This document shows, piece after piece, positions 8,316 to 16,961 of a DNA stretch of 64,000 nucleotides. Under the pieces are notes generated by a model. That model was not told the DNA's origin. It made no database searches and saw only the letters and a program-made list of their open reading frames with translations. How positions within the stretch are numbered: position 1 is the stretch's first letter; each line of letters starts with the position of its first letter. Origin of the DNA: UBA7446 sp049596455 (GTDB taxonomy: Bacteria > Bacteroidota > Bacteroidia > Flavobacteriales > Flavobacteriaceae); the NCBI GenBank assembly GCA_049596455.1, contig JBMYLP010000003.1, positions 124,001 through 188,000 on the forward strand. Reading direction: 5' to 3'. Position numbers and translations under genes: made by a program.

Positions 8316-9470
8316 ATGAAAACTAAATTTAAAAACCTTATAACAAGAATCATATTCCCAGTTGCTATACTATTTGTGGCTGTTGGATGTGAAAATGAAG
8401 ACGATGGACCATTATTTACGGTTCAAGAACCAAGTGAAACAGTTGGTTTTGTTAATGACTTTTTGGGTAACTATTTAATATCTCCAGAAACTAAAGACAA
8501 CATTGCTGAACGTTTGCTTTGGAATACCCCTTCTTTTGGTGGTGTCACTGCTGTAGACTTTAAAATTGAAGGATCAAACACCAATCAATTTGACAGTACA
8601 GACGCTGGATATTTTACTGCTAGCACAAACTCAACAAACTATGCTGTTACTGTGCAATCTCTACTAAATATTGCTACTGCATTAGATTTAAGTGGTGATC
8701 CTGATTCTGGCAAAGATGCCTCGGGTACTGCTTATTTGCGGATTACAGCTAGCGTTGGCGACCCGACAAATTCAAATGGATTTAGTACGGTTTCTGAAGT
8801 GAAAGAAATTACCATTACAATGGTTGAAGTGGTTAGCCAAGAAGAGCCTGCCCCTACACTTGCCGTTGCTGGAGGGTATCAAGGATGGTCTCCAAAAGAC
8901 GCACCGCTACTTGCTGCCAGTGGACCAAATAAAACAGACTTTGAAGGCTTTGTTTACATGGCTGCTGGAGAATTTAAATTTGTAGCTTTTGATGAAGCTA
9001 AGGGTTACCATGACTGGAGTGCCGACGACTGGGGCAAAAGCAAAACAGGTGGTGATGGTGTATTAGACAAAGAAAATGATTCTGAAAATGTTTCTGTCGC
9101 CGTAGAAGGGCTTTACTATATTCAGGTGGATACAGGTGCAAAAACCTATGCAGTCACAAAAACTGATTTCAGAATTATTGGGGATGCAACTCCAACAGGT
9201 TGGGGTGCTGATACACCTTTAGTGTATAACAGCACGGCAAAAACATTGAGTATTGACATCAACCTTACTAAAGGGAATAAGTACAAGATTCGTTCTACTG
9301 ATGATTGGTCTTGTCAGTTCCCACGACAATTTGGTCCAGACACAGACGGGGACGGATACCTAGACACTAAAGATGGTGATTGGACTCACGAAGGAGATAC
9401 AGGCACATATCGTGTTACTTTAGATGTGTTTACTGCTAGAAAATATGCAATAACCGTAACTAAATTGTAA
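8316..9470 (+). CDS. SusE/SusF-like starch-binding outer-membrane lipoprotein
   Basis: 384 residues; lipoprotein signal with Cys25 followed by ENEDD, an acidic stretch like the surface-export signal of flavobacterial lipoproteins. The N-terminal part (about 30-170) fits the SusE Ig-like domain (LLWNTPSFGG). Two tryptophan-rich modules follow: one near 180-280 (AGGYQGWSPKDAPLLAA) and one near 285-384 (IIGDATPTGWGADTPL), resembling the starch-binding modules of SusE and SusF. It probably holds glucan at the cell surface for the amylase encoded next. It is placed third after susC and susD, with a terminator directly downstream (9492-9538). Confidence 0.85.
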   Translation: MKTKFKNLITRIIFPVAILFVAVGCENEDDGPLFTVQEPSETVGFVNDFLGNYLISPETKDNIAERLLWNTPSFGGVTAVDFKIEGSNTNQFDSTDAGYFTASTNSTNYAVTVQSLLNIATALDLSGDPDSGKDASGTAYLRITASVGDPTNSNGFSTVSEVKEITITMVEVVSQEEPAPTLAVAGGYQGWSPKDAPLLAASGPNKTDFEGFVYMAAGEFKFVAFDEAKGYHDWSADDWGKSKTGGDGVLDKENDSENVSVAVEGLYYIQVDTGAKTYAVTKTDFRIIGDATPTGWGADTPLVYNSTAKTLSIDINLTKGNKYKIRSTDDWSCQFPRQFGPDTDGDGYLDTKDGDWTHEGDTGTYRVTLDVFTARKYAITVTKL

Positions 9471-9491
9471 TAACTTAAAACTAAAATATGC

Positions 9492-9538
9492 AAAACTCCT
9501 AGGTCGTTAAACCACTAATGGTCTGGGAGTTTTTTTCT
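9492..9538 (+). terminator. Intrinsic terminator between susE and the amylase gene
   Basis: AAAACTCC (9492-9499) pairs with GGAGTTTT (9526-9533), and the stem can be extended inward by a few pairs. It runs into a T-rich tract that ends just before the amylase ATG at 9541. Read-through may set a lower expression level for the downstream genes. Confidence 0.75.
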
Positions 9539-9540
9539 TT

Positions 9541-12411
9541 ATGAAACCAAATTTTACACTTCTTGTTTTGTTATTTTTTGTCGTTTTTTCCAACGCACAA
9601 GAGCAAACCGCAACCTTAACTATTTCGCCTGAAAAGTTTAATGAGGATGAAAGCATTACATTAACTTTTAGCGGTATAGATGCCTCGGCATGGGGCGTAA
9701 CTGATCTATACCTTTGGTCATGGTATTTCAAAAATGGAAGCGTCACTGCAGAAAGCGATGCTCCAAATAATGGTACTTGGGAAAGTTCATCCGAAGTGCA
9801 AAAACTAACCAACAATGGTGACGGTACCTATTCGTTCACTATGGTTCCCACCAACTTTTATGGAGATACAAATATTACACGGGCAGGTGTTTTAGTTAAA
9901 GCTAAAGATGGAACAGGAAATAAAAAAACTAGCGATGTCCTCTTTGATGTTGGAAAAGTTGCTATCGGTGTTTTGTCCCACACTAATTTTCCATTAGTAG
10001 TACAACCAAATACCAATACTGAAATCAGTGTAGAACTAAAATCTAGCGGATCTCCAATCCCTGCAAGTTTTGTAGCGTATTACAACAACATTCAAATTTC
10101 GAGCGGTATGGGGTTTACTACCTTTTCTTTCGATTTAAACGTAACTCAAAACGGCACGCTTAAAATTATTGGAACCGATGATGTATGGTCTGAAAAAACA
10201 AACGAAAGTGCCGAAATAGAAATTGCTGTTGAGGTAGCCCCAACCGTAACTGAAGAGGCTATTCCAACAGGCTTACAAGAGGGTATCAATTACCATACCG
10301 ACACTTCAAAAGCAACTTTGGTGCTTAATGCGCCCCACAAAGACTATGTGTATGTGGCAGGTAGTTTTAATAACTATACCACAAGCAGCGCATACCTAAT
10401 GAAAAAAGATTCAAATTCAGATTTGTTTTGGTTGGAGCTAACTGGGCTTACTTCTGGTGAAATATACCATTACCAATATTGGGTTTATGACACTGATCCT
10501 GTAACCAACAGTCCTGCCATTGTCAAAACCGCAGATCCCTACTCTACTTTGGTGTTGTCTCCATTTGATGACCCATATATTCCAGCTGGTTCCTATCCAA
10601 ATCTTCCCGCCTATCCTACCGGACAAGAGCGAGAAGTGACCGTTTTACAAACAGGTCAGACCGCATATAACTGGCAAGTGTCTAATTTTCAAAAACCCGC
10701 CAAAGAGGATTTAGTAATTTACGAGGTGTTGATACGTGATTTTGATGCCAATAGGTCTTTTCAAGACCTGATCGATCAAGTGTCTTATTTTAAAAACTTA
10801 AACATCAATGCCATTCAGTTGATGCCTATAATGGAGTTTGAAGGCAACGAAAGTTGGGGCTACAATACCGCCTTTCATATGGCGATGGATAAATTTTACG
10901 GTACACCCGAAAAGTTTAAAGAACTCGTTGATACCTTTCACCAAAATGGTATTGCCGTAATTTTAGATTTGGCTATTAATCATGCCTATGGACGTGCACC
11001 CAGTGTACGCATGTGGATGGACGACCCAGACGGGAACGGCTGGGGGGACCCCTCTAGTGAAAACCCCTATTTTAACGAAGAGCCCAAACATAGCTACAAT
11101 GTAGGGAGTGATTTTAATCATCAATCTACGATGACAAAAAACTTTACCAAGCGAGTAATTAAACACTGGATTGAAGAATATAAGATTGATGGATTCCGTT
11201 GGGATTTAACCAAAGGATTTACGCAAAACTGCTCGGGCAGCGACGAGGGTTGTACAGGAGACTATCAACCTGACAGAGTTGCTGTATTAAAAGAATACGC
11301 CGATTATTCCTGGTCTTTAGACGCTAATCATTATGTGATTTTTGAGCATTTGGGTGGGGATACTGAAGAAAAAGAATGGGCAGACTACCGTTTGAATGAA
11401 GGAAAAGGCATTATGCTTTGGGGTAAAATGACAGAACCCTACAACCAACTCAGTATGGGGTACAGCACTAATCCTACCCCTGATATCAGTAGAATGCGAT
11501 CTGAAAGCCGCGGCTTTAACGGAAAACGCTTAGTAGGTTATGCAGAAAGCCACGATGAAGAACGACTGATGTATAAAAATCTTCAGTTTGGTAATACAAC
11601 ACAAACTAGCCATAATGTTAAAAACCTAAATGTTGCGCTTAGCCGAATGTCGGCGATTGGTGCTGTGAGTTTACTTGTGCCAGGACCTAAAATGATTTGG
11701 CACTTTGGTGATTTAGGTATGGACCTGTCACTTGATACGTGTACTGACGGTACGGTGAATGGTTGCCGCTTGGATACCAAGCCTCAACCGCAATGGACAA
11801 ACAATTGGCTAGCCAACACACAACGTAAAAAAATCTACGATGATTGGAGCCGAATGAACGACCTAAAACAGAGTAATGAAGTGTTTAGAGGGAGTTCTAG
11901 TATTAGTCCCTTAAGCACTAACAATCTTGTGCAACGCATTTATGTTTGGAATGAAACGCTTAGCGGACTTAAAAATGTGGTTATCCTTGCCAACTTTGAT
12001 GTTACCACCCAAAACGTAACTTCCAATTTTCCATTTACAGGCACTTGGTATAATTTGATGGATGATAGCACCTTAAGCGTAAGTTCAACAGCGCAGGTGG
12101 TTACATTAGCCCCAGGAGAATTTAAAATTTTTGGTAACCAACAAGCTACCCTAAGTAACCACAATCCAAAACTGTTGCACTTAGGCTTACGCCAAAATCC
12201 AGTAAAAGAACGTATTGAAATTGACCTTCCCACCGAAGACACTTACAGTTATAAATTATACAATGCCTTGGGACAAGAAGTATCCAATGGAAAACATAAA
12301 GACGGAAAGGTGCTAACCATTTCAGCACCAGCTCAAAAAGGTATTTATTTTGTCGTACTTAAAAACAGTGCAACCCATCAATTTGGACTGTGTAAAGTGC
12401 TGGTTGAATAA
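9541..12411 (+). CDS. Secreted GH13 alpha-amylase with T9SS sorting tail
   Basis: 956 residues. Signal peptide 1-19 (VVFSNAQ), an N-terminal beta-sandwich region, then a CBM48-like module near 255-345 (VYVAGSFNNYT). The GH13 catalytic barrel follows with region I DLAINHAYG (about 474-482), Asp555 in DGFRWD as nucleophile, Glu602 in IFEHLGG as acid/base, and Asp672 in ESHDEER as transition-state stabiliser. The last 80 residues (KLYNALGQEV, KGIYFVVL) form a type A T9SS sorting domain, so the enzyme is exported and probably anchored at the surface. It cleaves alpha-1,4 glucans to oligosaccharides for SusCD. The start lies immediately after a terminator hairpin, with no visible ribosome-binding site. 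Confidence 0.93.
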   Translation: MKPNFTLLVLLFFVVFSNAQEQTATLTISPEKFNEDESITLTFSGIDASAWGVTDLYLWSWYFKNGSVTAESDAPNNGTWESSSEVQKLTNNGDGTYSFTMVPTNFYGDTNITRAGVLVKAKDGTGNKKTSDVLFDVGKVAIGVLSHTNFPLVVQPNTNTEISVELKSSGSPIPASFVAYYNNIQISSGMGFTTFSFDLNVTQNGTLKIIGTDDVWSEKTNESAEIEIAVEVAPTVTEEAIPTGLQEGINYHTDTSKATLVLNAPHKDYVYVAGSFNNYTTSSAYLMKKDSNSDLFWLELTGLTSGEIYHYQYWVYDTDPVTNSPAIVKTADPYSTLVLSPFDDPYIPAGSYPNLPAYPTGQEREVTVLQTGQTAYNWQVSNFQKPAKEDLVIYEVLIRDFDANRSFQDLIDQVSYFKNLNINAIQLMPIMEFEGNESWGYNTAFHMAMDKFYGTPEKFKELVDTFHQNGIAVILDLAINHAYGRAPSVRMWMDDPDGNGWGDPSSENPYFNEEPKHSYNVGSDFNHQSTMTKNFTKRVIKHWIEEYKIDGFRWDLTKGFTQNCSGSDEGCTGDYQPDRVAVLKEYADYSWSLDANHYVIFEHLGGDTEEKEWADYRLNEGKGIMLWGKMTEPYNQLSMGYSTNPTPDISRMRSESRGFNGKRLVGYAESHDEERLMYKNLQFGNTTQTSHNVKNLNVALSRMSAIGAVSLLVPGPKMIWHFGDLGMDLSLDTCTDGTVNGCRLDTKPQPQWTNNWLANTQRKKIYDDWSRMNDLKQSNEVFRGSSSISPLSTNNLVQRIYVWNETLSGLKNVVILANFDVTTQNVTSNFPFTGTWYNLMDDSTLSVSSTAQVVTLAPGEFKIFGNQQATLSNHNPKLLHLGLRQNPVKERIEIDLPTEDTYSYKLYNALGQEVSNGKHKDGKVLTISAPAQKGIYFVVLKNSATHQFGLCKVLVE

Positions 12412-12462
12412 TGAATAAAAATATTGTTATGAAAATTTTGTTTAACATTTAAATATTTAATT

Positions 12463-13386
12463 ATGAGAAATTATTTACCCTTTTTACTTTTGTTGTGCGT
12501 TACGTTTAGCTACGCACAAACAATATCCTTACCGCATAGGCAGGCTAATTACACTGTTGTAACTGATGGAGGAGGGACATTTGACGAAGGAACCGATCAA
12601 TTAGGAATATGGGCAAATGGTGGAAATAAGCAAAGTCTTGTTTTCAGAGCGTTTGACACTAATGGAGATGGCACTGGGTCCGCAGTGACAATGGATGCTG
12701 GCGACAGTTTTAAAATCACCCTAGCTGCTAAGCGTGCTTATGGTGAAATTGGCGTAGCCCTACTAAACAATCCCTCAGCAACAGCAGCATGGGCTGACCG
12801 TAAGAGCAACTACACCGCATATTGCATTTTATCAGGCCCTAATGGAGAGGGTGGTGCGTGGACAAACTGGAAAGCACATTCTACTGACGGTGGGTCTGAA
12901 ACGTTTACTCTAGGGGGAAATCAAGATACAGAAACAGACTTTGTCATTACATTTTCGATTACGGCTACTGATAAAATTACGATAGATGTTAATGGTGAGA
13001 GTAAGGTTTTAACTGTCGCTTCCCCTAATTCTACCCATTTTAGTGTTTGGCTAAACGATGATTGGACAGGAAATGCAAACTCAAATGTCTATCTCAAACC
13101 CACTACAGAATTAGTACAGGCAACACTTTCGTTAGATGATTTAGCTAGGTTTTCAAATACATTAGATAGCAATATCTTTACGGATGAAGTTAAATTTAAA
13201 AGCCCATTAAGCGAAAATATAAATTGGGCATTACACGATTTAACAGGTAGAACGTTACAAAATGGTATTGCCAGAAAGACTGAAAGCACAATTCATTTTA
13301 ATTCACCGCCAAAAGGTATTTATCTTTTAGAATTACGTAGTGAAAATTCAGAAAACAGAGATGTTTTTAAATTAATTAAAAACTAA
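12463..13386 (+). CDS. Secreted protein of unknown function with T9SS sorting tail
   Basis: 307 residues; signal peptide 1-18 (VTFSYAQ), then about 200 residues of predicted beta-rich sequence with many Gly, Asn, Thr and Trp, and a C-terminal T9SS type A-like domain from about 225 (WALHDLTGRTLQNG, KGIYLLELRSEN). I do not recognise the central domain and see no catalytic motif. Its position 51 bp after the amylase gene, in the same direction, and its sandwich-like character suggest a secreted carbohydrate-binding or accessory protein for alpha-glucan. This is inference from context. Its stop codon overlaps that of the convergent nfu gene. Confidence 0.8.
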   Translation: MRNYLPFLLLLCVTFSYAQTISLPHRQANYTVVTDGGGTFDEGTDQLGIWANGGNKQSLVFRAFDTNGDGTGSAVTMDAGDSFKITLAAKRAYGEIGVALLNNPSATAAWADRKSNYTAYCILSGPNGEGGAWTNWKAHSTDGGSETFTLGGNQDTETDFVITFSITATDKITIDVNGESKVLTVASPNSTHFSVWLNDDWTGNANSNVYLKPTTELVQATLSLDDLARFSNTLDSNIFTDEVKFKSPLSENINWALHDLTGRTLQNGIARKTESTIHFNSPPKGIYLLELRSENSENRDVFKLIKN

Positions 13387-13613
13387 TCCACATTCACCAC
13401 TTCCTGAATTTCGGGAGCGTATTTTTTAATGGTGAGCTCTACGCCTTGTTTTAAGGTCATTTGGTTTACGGAGCATCCCACACAGGCACCTAAAAGTTGC
13501 ACTTTTACGGTATGGTTTTCTATACCTATAAGTGCAATATCGCCGCCGTCGGATTTTAAAAAAGGTCTAATTTCATCGAGAGCTTGTTCTATACGTTGAT
13601 TTAGGTCACTCAT
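13383..13613 (-). CDS. NifU-like C-terminal domain protein (Fe-S scaffold/carrier)
   Basis: 76 residues from the ATG at 13613 (MSDLNQRIEQAL); an upstream in-frame ATG at 13640 was not used because it would run into the mrp gene and add an atypical MCCRDKK leader. FLKSDGGDIALIGI and the CxxC pair (Cys44 and Cys47, ACVGCSVNQMT) are the Nfu signature, which binds or transfers an Fe-S cluster. It starts 2 nt after the mrp stop; Mrp proteins also carry Fe-S clusters, so the two are likely co-transcribed and act in cluster delivery. Confidence 0.92.
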   Translation of the reverse strand: MSDLNQRIEQALDEIRPFLKSDGGDIALIGIENHTVKVQLLGACVGCSVNQMTLKQGVELTIKKYAPEIQEVVNVD

Positions 13614-13615
13614 TG

Positions 13616-14758
13616 TTACTTTTTTGTCACGGCAGCACAACCTGCCATGGTGGTTATTTTTATTGCCTCGGTGGGCGGTAGTTGCTTGTTACGTGCTACT
13701 ACTTGTTGCACCACTTCTCGGGTAACTTTAGTCAAAGCCTCGGCAACAGCCGTATTTTCCTGCATCGCTGCTGGGCGTCCAATATCTCCTGCCTCCCGAA
13801 TGCTTTGCACCAACGGCAGTTCACCCAAAAACGGCACATCCAAATCAGAAGCCAAATAGCGTGCACCTGCTTTTCCAAAGATATAATATTTGTTGTTTGG
13901 AAGTTCCTCAGGGGTGAAATACGCCATATTCTCAATAACGCCCAATACTGGGACTTGAATGTTTTCTTGCTGGAACATTGCCACGCCTTTTTTGGCATCT
14001 GACAGCGCAACCGTTTGCGGAGTGCTTACCACAACAGCGCCTGTTATAGGCAACGATTGCATAATGCTTAAATGAATATCGCCTGTGCCCGGCGGTAAGT
14101 CAATCAACAAAAAGTCTAATTCGCCCCAAGCGGCGTCAAAAATCATTTGATTTAATGCTTTGGCAGCCATAGGCCCGCGCCAAATAACGGCTTGGTCGGG
14201 TTTGGTGAAAAAACCTATGGAAAGTAGTTTTACACCAAAATTTTCTACAGGTACCATCTTTGATACCCCATCAATGTTTTTTGCCAAGGGTTTTTCGTTT
14301 GCCACATCAAACATAAGAGGCATGGAGGGGCCATAAATATCGGCGTCTAACACGCCAACCTTAAACCCCATATTGGATAGCGTTACCGCCAAATTTGCCG
14401 TAACAGTAGATTTTCCTACTCCTCCTTTTCCAGATGCCACCGCCACAATATTTTGAATGCCCGGAATGGGTTTCCCTTTGATTAGATTGGCATTTTGCTT
14501 TTTTTCAGGAGCACTTAAGGTAATGTTTACCGTAATTTTTGCTTTCTCATACACCTTATCGTGAATGGTTTTCATAACCTCCACCTCCACTTTTTTCTTG
14601 GCTTGCAGCGTAGGATTGCCCATCACAATATCCACCACAACCTCATCGCCAAAAATGTTGATGTTTTTAACAGCCTGGGCTTCCATCAAATTCTTTCCCT
14701 CGCCGGGTAAACTAATGGTTGTTAGTGCATTTTCGATTGCGGAGCGTGTAATTTTCAT
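13616..14758 (-). CDS. mrp: Mrp/ApbC family Fe-S cluster carrier ATPase
   Basis: 380 residues from the ATG at 14758. The N-terminal 85 residues are a MIP18/DUF59-type domain. The P-loop GKGGVGKS at 110-117 is the deviant Walker A of the MinD/Mrp class, and DADIYGPSMP and LIDLPPGTGDIHL are typical of Mrp. It binds and passes on Fe-S clusters using ATP. A single late cysteine (AGC, near the end) is present, but the canonical CxxC of many family members is not obvious. A TAnnTTTG promoter box lies at 14777-14784. Confidence 0.93.
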   Translation of the reverse strand: MKITRSAIENALTTISLPGEGKNLMEAQAVKNINIFGDEVVVDIVMGNPTLQAKKKVEVEVMKTIHDKVYEKAKITVNITLSAPEKKQNANLIKGKPIPGIQNIVAVASGKGGVGKSTVTANLAVTLSNMGFKVGVLDADIYGPSMPLMFDVANEKPLAKNIDGVSKMVPVENFGVKLLSIGFFTKPDQAVIWRGPMAAKALNQMIFDAAWGELDFLLIDLPPGTGDIHLSIMQSLPITGAVVVSTPQTVALSDAKKGVAMFQQENIQVPVLGVIENMAYFTPEELPNNKYYIFGKAGARYLASDLDVPFLGELPLVQSIREAGDIGRPAAMQENTAVAEALTKVTREVVQQVVARNKQLPPTEAIKITTMAGCAAVTKK

Positions 14759-14776
14759 TAAATCTAAATAAGAATA

Positions 14777-14784
14777 CAAATATA
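14777..14784 (-). promoter_or_regulatory. -7 box for mrp-nfu
   Basis: TATATTTG read leftward, an exact TAnnTTTG, 18 nt upstream of the mrp ATG at 14758. The implied leader is only about 8-15 nt. Confidence 0.55.
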
Positions 14785-14880
14785 AACTAATTACGAACTT
14801 GTCTGCCTTTGGCAGATGGTTAATTATGAATGGATCAATTATGAATTCGTAATTTTTCCATTCATAATTCGCAATTAGTT
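14785..14880. repeat. Nested inverted-repeat element, 96 bp
   Basis: The outer arms AACTAATTACGAA (14785-14797) and TTCGCAATTAGTT (14868-14880) match with one mismatch. The inner arms AATTATGAATGGA (14822-14834) and TCCATTCATAATT (14857-14869) match perfectly. A small hairpin TCTGCC-TTT-GGCAGA (14802-14816) lies between. The element overlaps the stop of the gene at 14875. It looks like an intergenic repeat rather than a simple terminator; no coding potential. Confidence 0.6.
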
Positions 14881-15198
14881 ATTGGGTTGCCACAGTACAG
14901 AATCAAAATCTTGAATTTGGTCATCAATAATGGTGTGCCCTTCAGACTCTAAAAGCTGTTGCATGGTGTTAATCCCGCCAAAATGGTGTTTCCCAGTAAG
15001 CACGCCATTTCGGTTTACCACTCGGTGTGCAGGAACATCATGCAGGGCATGTGCCGCATTCATGGCATATCCCACGGTTCGCGCGCTACGCGCAGCTCCC
15101 AAAAAACGGGCTATTGCGCCATAGGTGGTTACCTTTCCATAAGGCACTTGGCGCACAACTTCATATACGCGTTCAAAAAAATCATTCGGTTGGGACAT
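14875..15198 (-). CDS. Alkyltransferase-like protein (MGMT fold, catalytic Cys replaced by Ala)
   Basis: 107 residues from the ATG at 15198 (MSQPNDFFERVYEVV). The fold is the DNA-binding domain of O6-alkylguanine transferases: VPYGKVTTYGAIA, then RTVGYAMNA, then VPAHRVVNRNG. The active enzyme has PCHR; here position 57 is alanine, so the protein cannot accept an alkyl group. Such ATL proteins bind O6-alkylguanine and hand it to nucleotide excision repair. The length (about 100) fits ATL rather than full MGMT. It overlaps the end of trmB by 17 nt, so it is translated from the trmB message. Confidence 0.9.
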   Translation of the reverse strand: MSQPNDFFERVYEVVRQVPYGKVTTYGAIARFLGAARSARTVGYAMNAAHALHDVPAHRVVNRNGVLTGKHHFGGINTMQQLLESEGHTIIDDQIQDFDSVLWQPNN

Positions 15199-15871
15199 CT
15201 GTAGGAAATGAGAATTTAAGATATGTAATGGGAATTCCTTGCTCGCGGTATTGCCGTTCGTAAAAAGTTTGAATACCAACAACGTCTTGTGGTGCATGCA
15301 CATACTGATATATGTCGTGATGCGCCATCTGAGGTGTGATATTCCAACCGTCCAATACACCAAGCGTGTAGCCGTGCAAAAAAGCGGAATCGGTTTTTAA
15401 ATGTACCACGCCCTGTGGTTTTAGCACCTGCTGATAACGCCGCAAAAAGGTGGGGTTTGTGAGTCGGTGGTGGGTGCGCTTAAATTTGTATTGCGGGTCT
15501 GGAAATGTGATCCAAATTTCTGATACCTCGCCTTTGGCAAAAACATGTTCAATGAGTTCAATTTGTGTGCGTACAAAAGCCACATTTTGCAAGCCTTCTT
15601 CAAGTGCAGTTTTGGCGCCTCGCCAAAATCGTGCACCTTTAATATCGATGCCTATGTAATTTGTATTTGGGTTTTTCCGTGCAAGTCCAACCGTATATTC
15701 GCCTTTGCCACAACCGAGTTCAAGCACAATGGGATTTGTGTTGCCAAAATAGGATTCCCAAGCCCCCTTCTGCAAAAAATCATCAGACAATAACGCCTCA
15801 CGAGTGGGCTGAATGACATTCGCAAACGACTCGTTTTCTTTAAAACGCTTTAATTTATTCTTACTTCCCAA
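15182..15871 (-). CDS. trmB: tRNA (guanine-N7-)-methyltransferase, TTG start
   Basis: 229 residues. VLELGCGKGEYTVGLA is the SAM-binding motif I, and ITFPDPQYKFKRTHHRL is the conserved TrmB motif; it methylates G46 of tRNA. The start is a TTG at 15871: the next upstream in-frame codons are GTT, TAT, CTA and then a stop (TAA), and the sequence after TTG (GSKNKLKRFKENE) matches the usual beginning MGSKNKLKRF of bacteroidetal TrmB. It begins 9 nt after the histidine-kinase stop, so it is probably in the same transcript. Confidence 0.93.
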   Translation of the reverse strand: MGSKNKLKRFKENESFANVIQPTREALLSDDFLQKGAWESYFGNTNPIVLELGCGKGEYTVGLARKNPNTNYIGIDIKGARFWRGAKTALEEGLQNVAFVRTQIELIEHVFAKGEVSEIWITFPDPQYKFKRTHHRLTNPTFLRRYQQVLKPQGVVHLKTDSAFLHGYTLGVLDGWNITPQMAHHDIYQYVHAPQDVVGIQTFYERQYREQGIPITYLKFSFPTDVPTE

Positions 15872-15880
15872 AACATATAG

Positions 15881-16960
15881 TTAGACGACAGAAGTGCTGG
15901 CTTCGCCTTTGTCTAAGGTAAACGAAAACTCGGAACCAATTTCAGGCTGACTTTCTACAAAAATTTGCTCGCCATGTGCTTCAATAATATGCTTCACAAT
16001 TGAAAGACCTAATCCCGAACCCCCCATACTGCGGCTTCCGCTTTTGTCAACTCGGTAAAAGCGTTCAAACAATCGCGGCAAGTGCTCTTCTGCAATCCCT
16101 TCACCGTTGTCCCAGATACGAACAATCACTTTGTTCTCATAAATGGGCTGAATACTTACTTCTGTTGTCCCTTTCATTTTGCCGTATTTTATGGAATTCA
16201 TAATTAGGTTCGTAAGCACCTGTTGTATCCGTTCCCTATCAGCATAAACCGAGATGGGTTCTTCATATTTTTTATCAAATTCCAGGTTAATACTTGACTT
16301 AGAAGCTTGCATTTCTAACATGTCAAACACACTTTGAATCAAATCAATAATATCAAAATAAAACAAATCCAGCTCCGTATTTCCTTTTTCTAAGTTGGTT
16401 AGCAAATCAAGGTCTTTAACAATATAAATCAGCCGTTCCACACCCTTGCTTGCACGTGACAAATACTTTTTATTTACATTTTTGTCTTTCATAGCACCAT
16501 CCAAAAGGGTCAATATATATCCTTGGACAGTAAACAATGGGGTCTTTAGTTCGTGTGCGACATTACCCAAAAATTCACGCCTAAAGGCGGCCTGGTTTTT
16601 TAAGCTGTTAATTTCAACGTTACGTTTTAAAGCAACTTGCTTTACATTGTTGAGTAAAGAATCCATGTCGTTGGTAATAAGAATATCGTTTAACTCATCG
16701 CTAAAGTTTGGGTCTAAATCTTGATATATATGCTTGATTTTCAGATATATGTAATTTTCGATATGGTATCTGAATACTAAAAAGCAAACCAAAAAAACAA
16801 CAACAAAAGATAAAGCGAATGGTATTATGTTTTCCTGCTTAAAGGGGGTTTCTTTGGTAAATACAACTAATAGAATTGCATTAATACTGATAACAAAAAT
16901 TGTTATCAAAAGGGATAACAGCAATGAAAAACGGTATGCTTTACGCGGTTTTTTTGTCAT
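15881..16960 (-). CDS. PhoR-type sensor histidine kinase
   Basis: 359 residues. Two membrane segments (about 11-34 and 45-64) with almost no periplasmic loop, then a linker, the phosphoacceptor His136 in GNVAHELKTPLFTVQGY, and a HATPase domain with DNGEGIAEEHLPRLFERFYR and GGSGLGLSIVKHIIEAHG. It starts 1 nt after the stop of the response regulator gene, so the pair forms a two-component system. The short loop suggests it senses something in the membrane or acts with a partner. It resembles PhoR of the phosphate system, but no pst or phoU genes are in the window. Confidence 0.93.
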   Translation of the reverse strand: MTKKPRKAYRFSLLLSLLITIFVISINAILLVVFTKETPFKQENIIPFALSFVVVFLVCFLVFRYHIENYIYLKIKHIYQDLDPNFSDELNDILITNDMDSLLNNVKQVALKRNVEINSLKNQAAFRREFLGNVAHELKTPLFTVQGYILTLLDGAMKDKNVNKKYLSRASKGVERLIYIVKDLDLLTNLEKGNTELDLFYFDIIDLIQSVFDMLEMQASKSSINLEFDKKYEEPISVYADRERIQQVLTNLIMNSIKYGKMKGTTEVSIQPIYENKVIVRIWDNGEGIAEEHLPRLFERFYRVDKSGSRSMGGSGLGLSIVKHIIEAHGEQIFVESQPEIGSEFSFTLDKGEASTSVV

Positions 16961-16961
16961 G

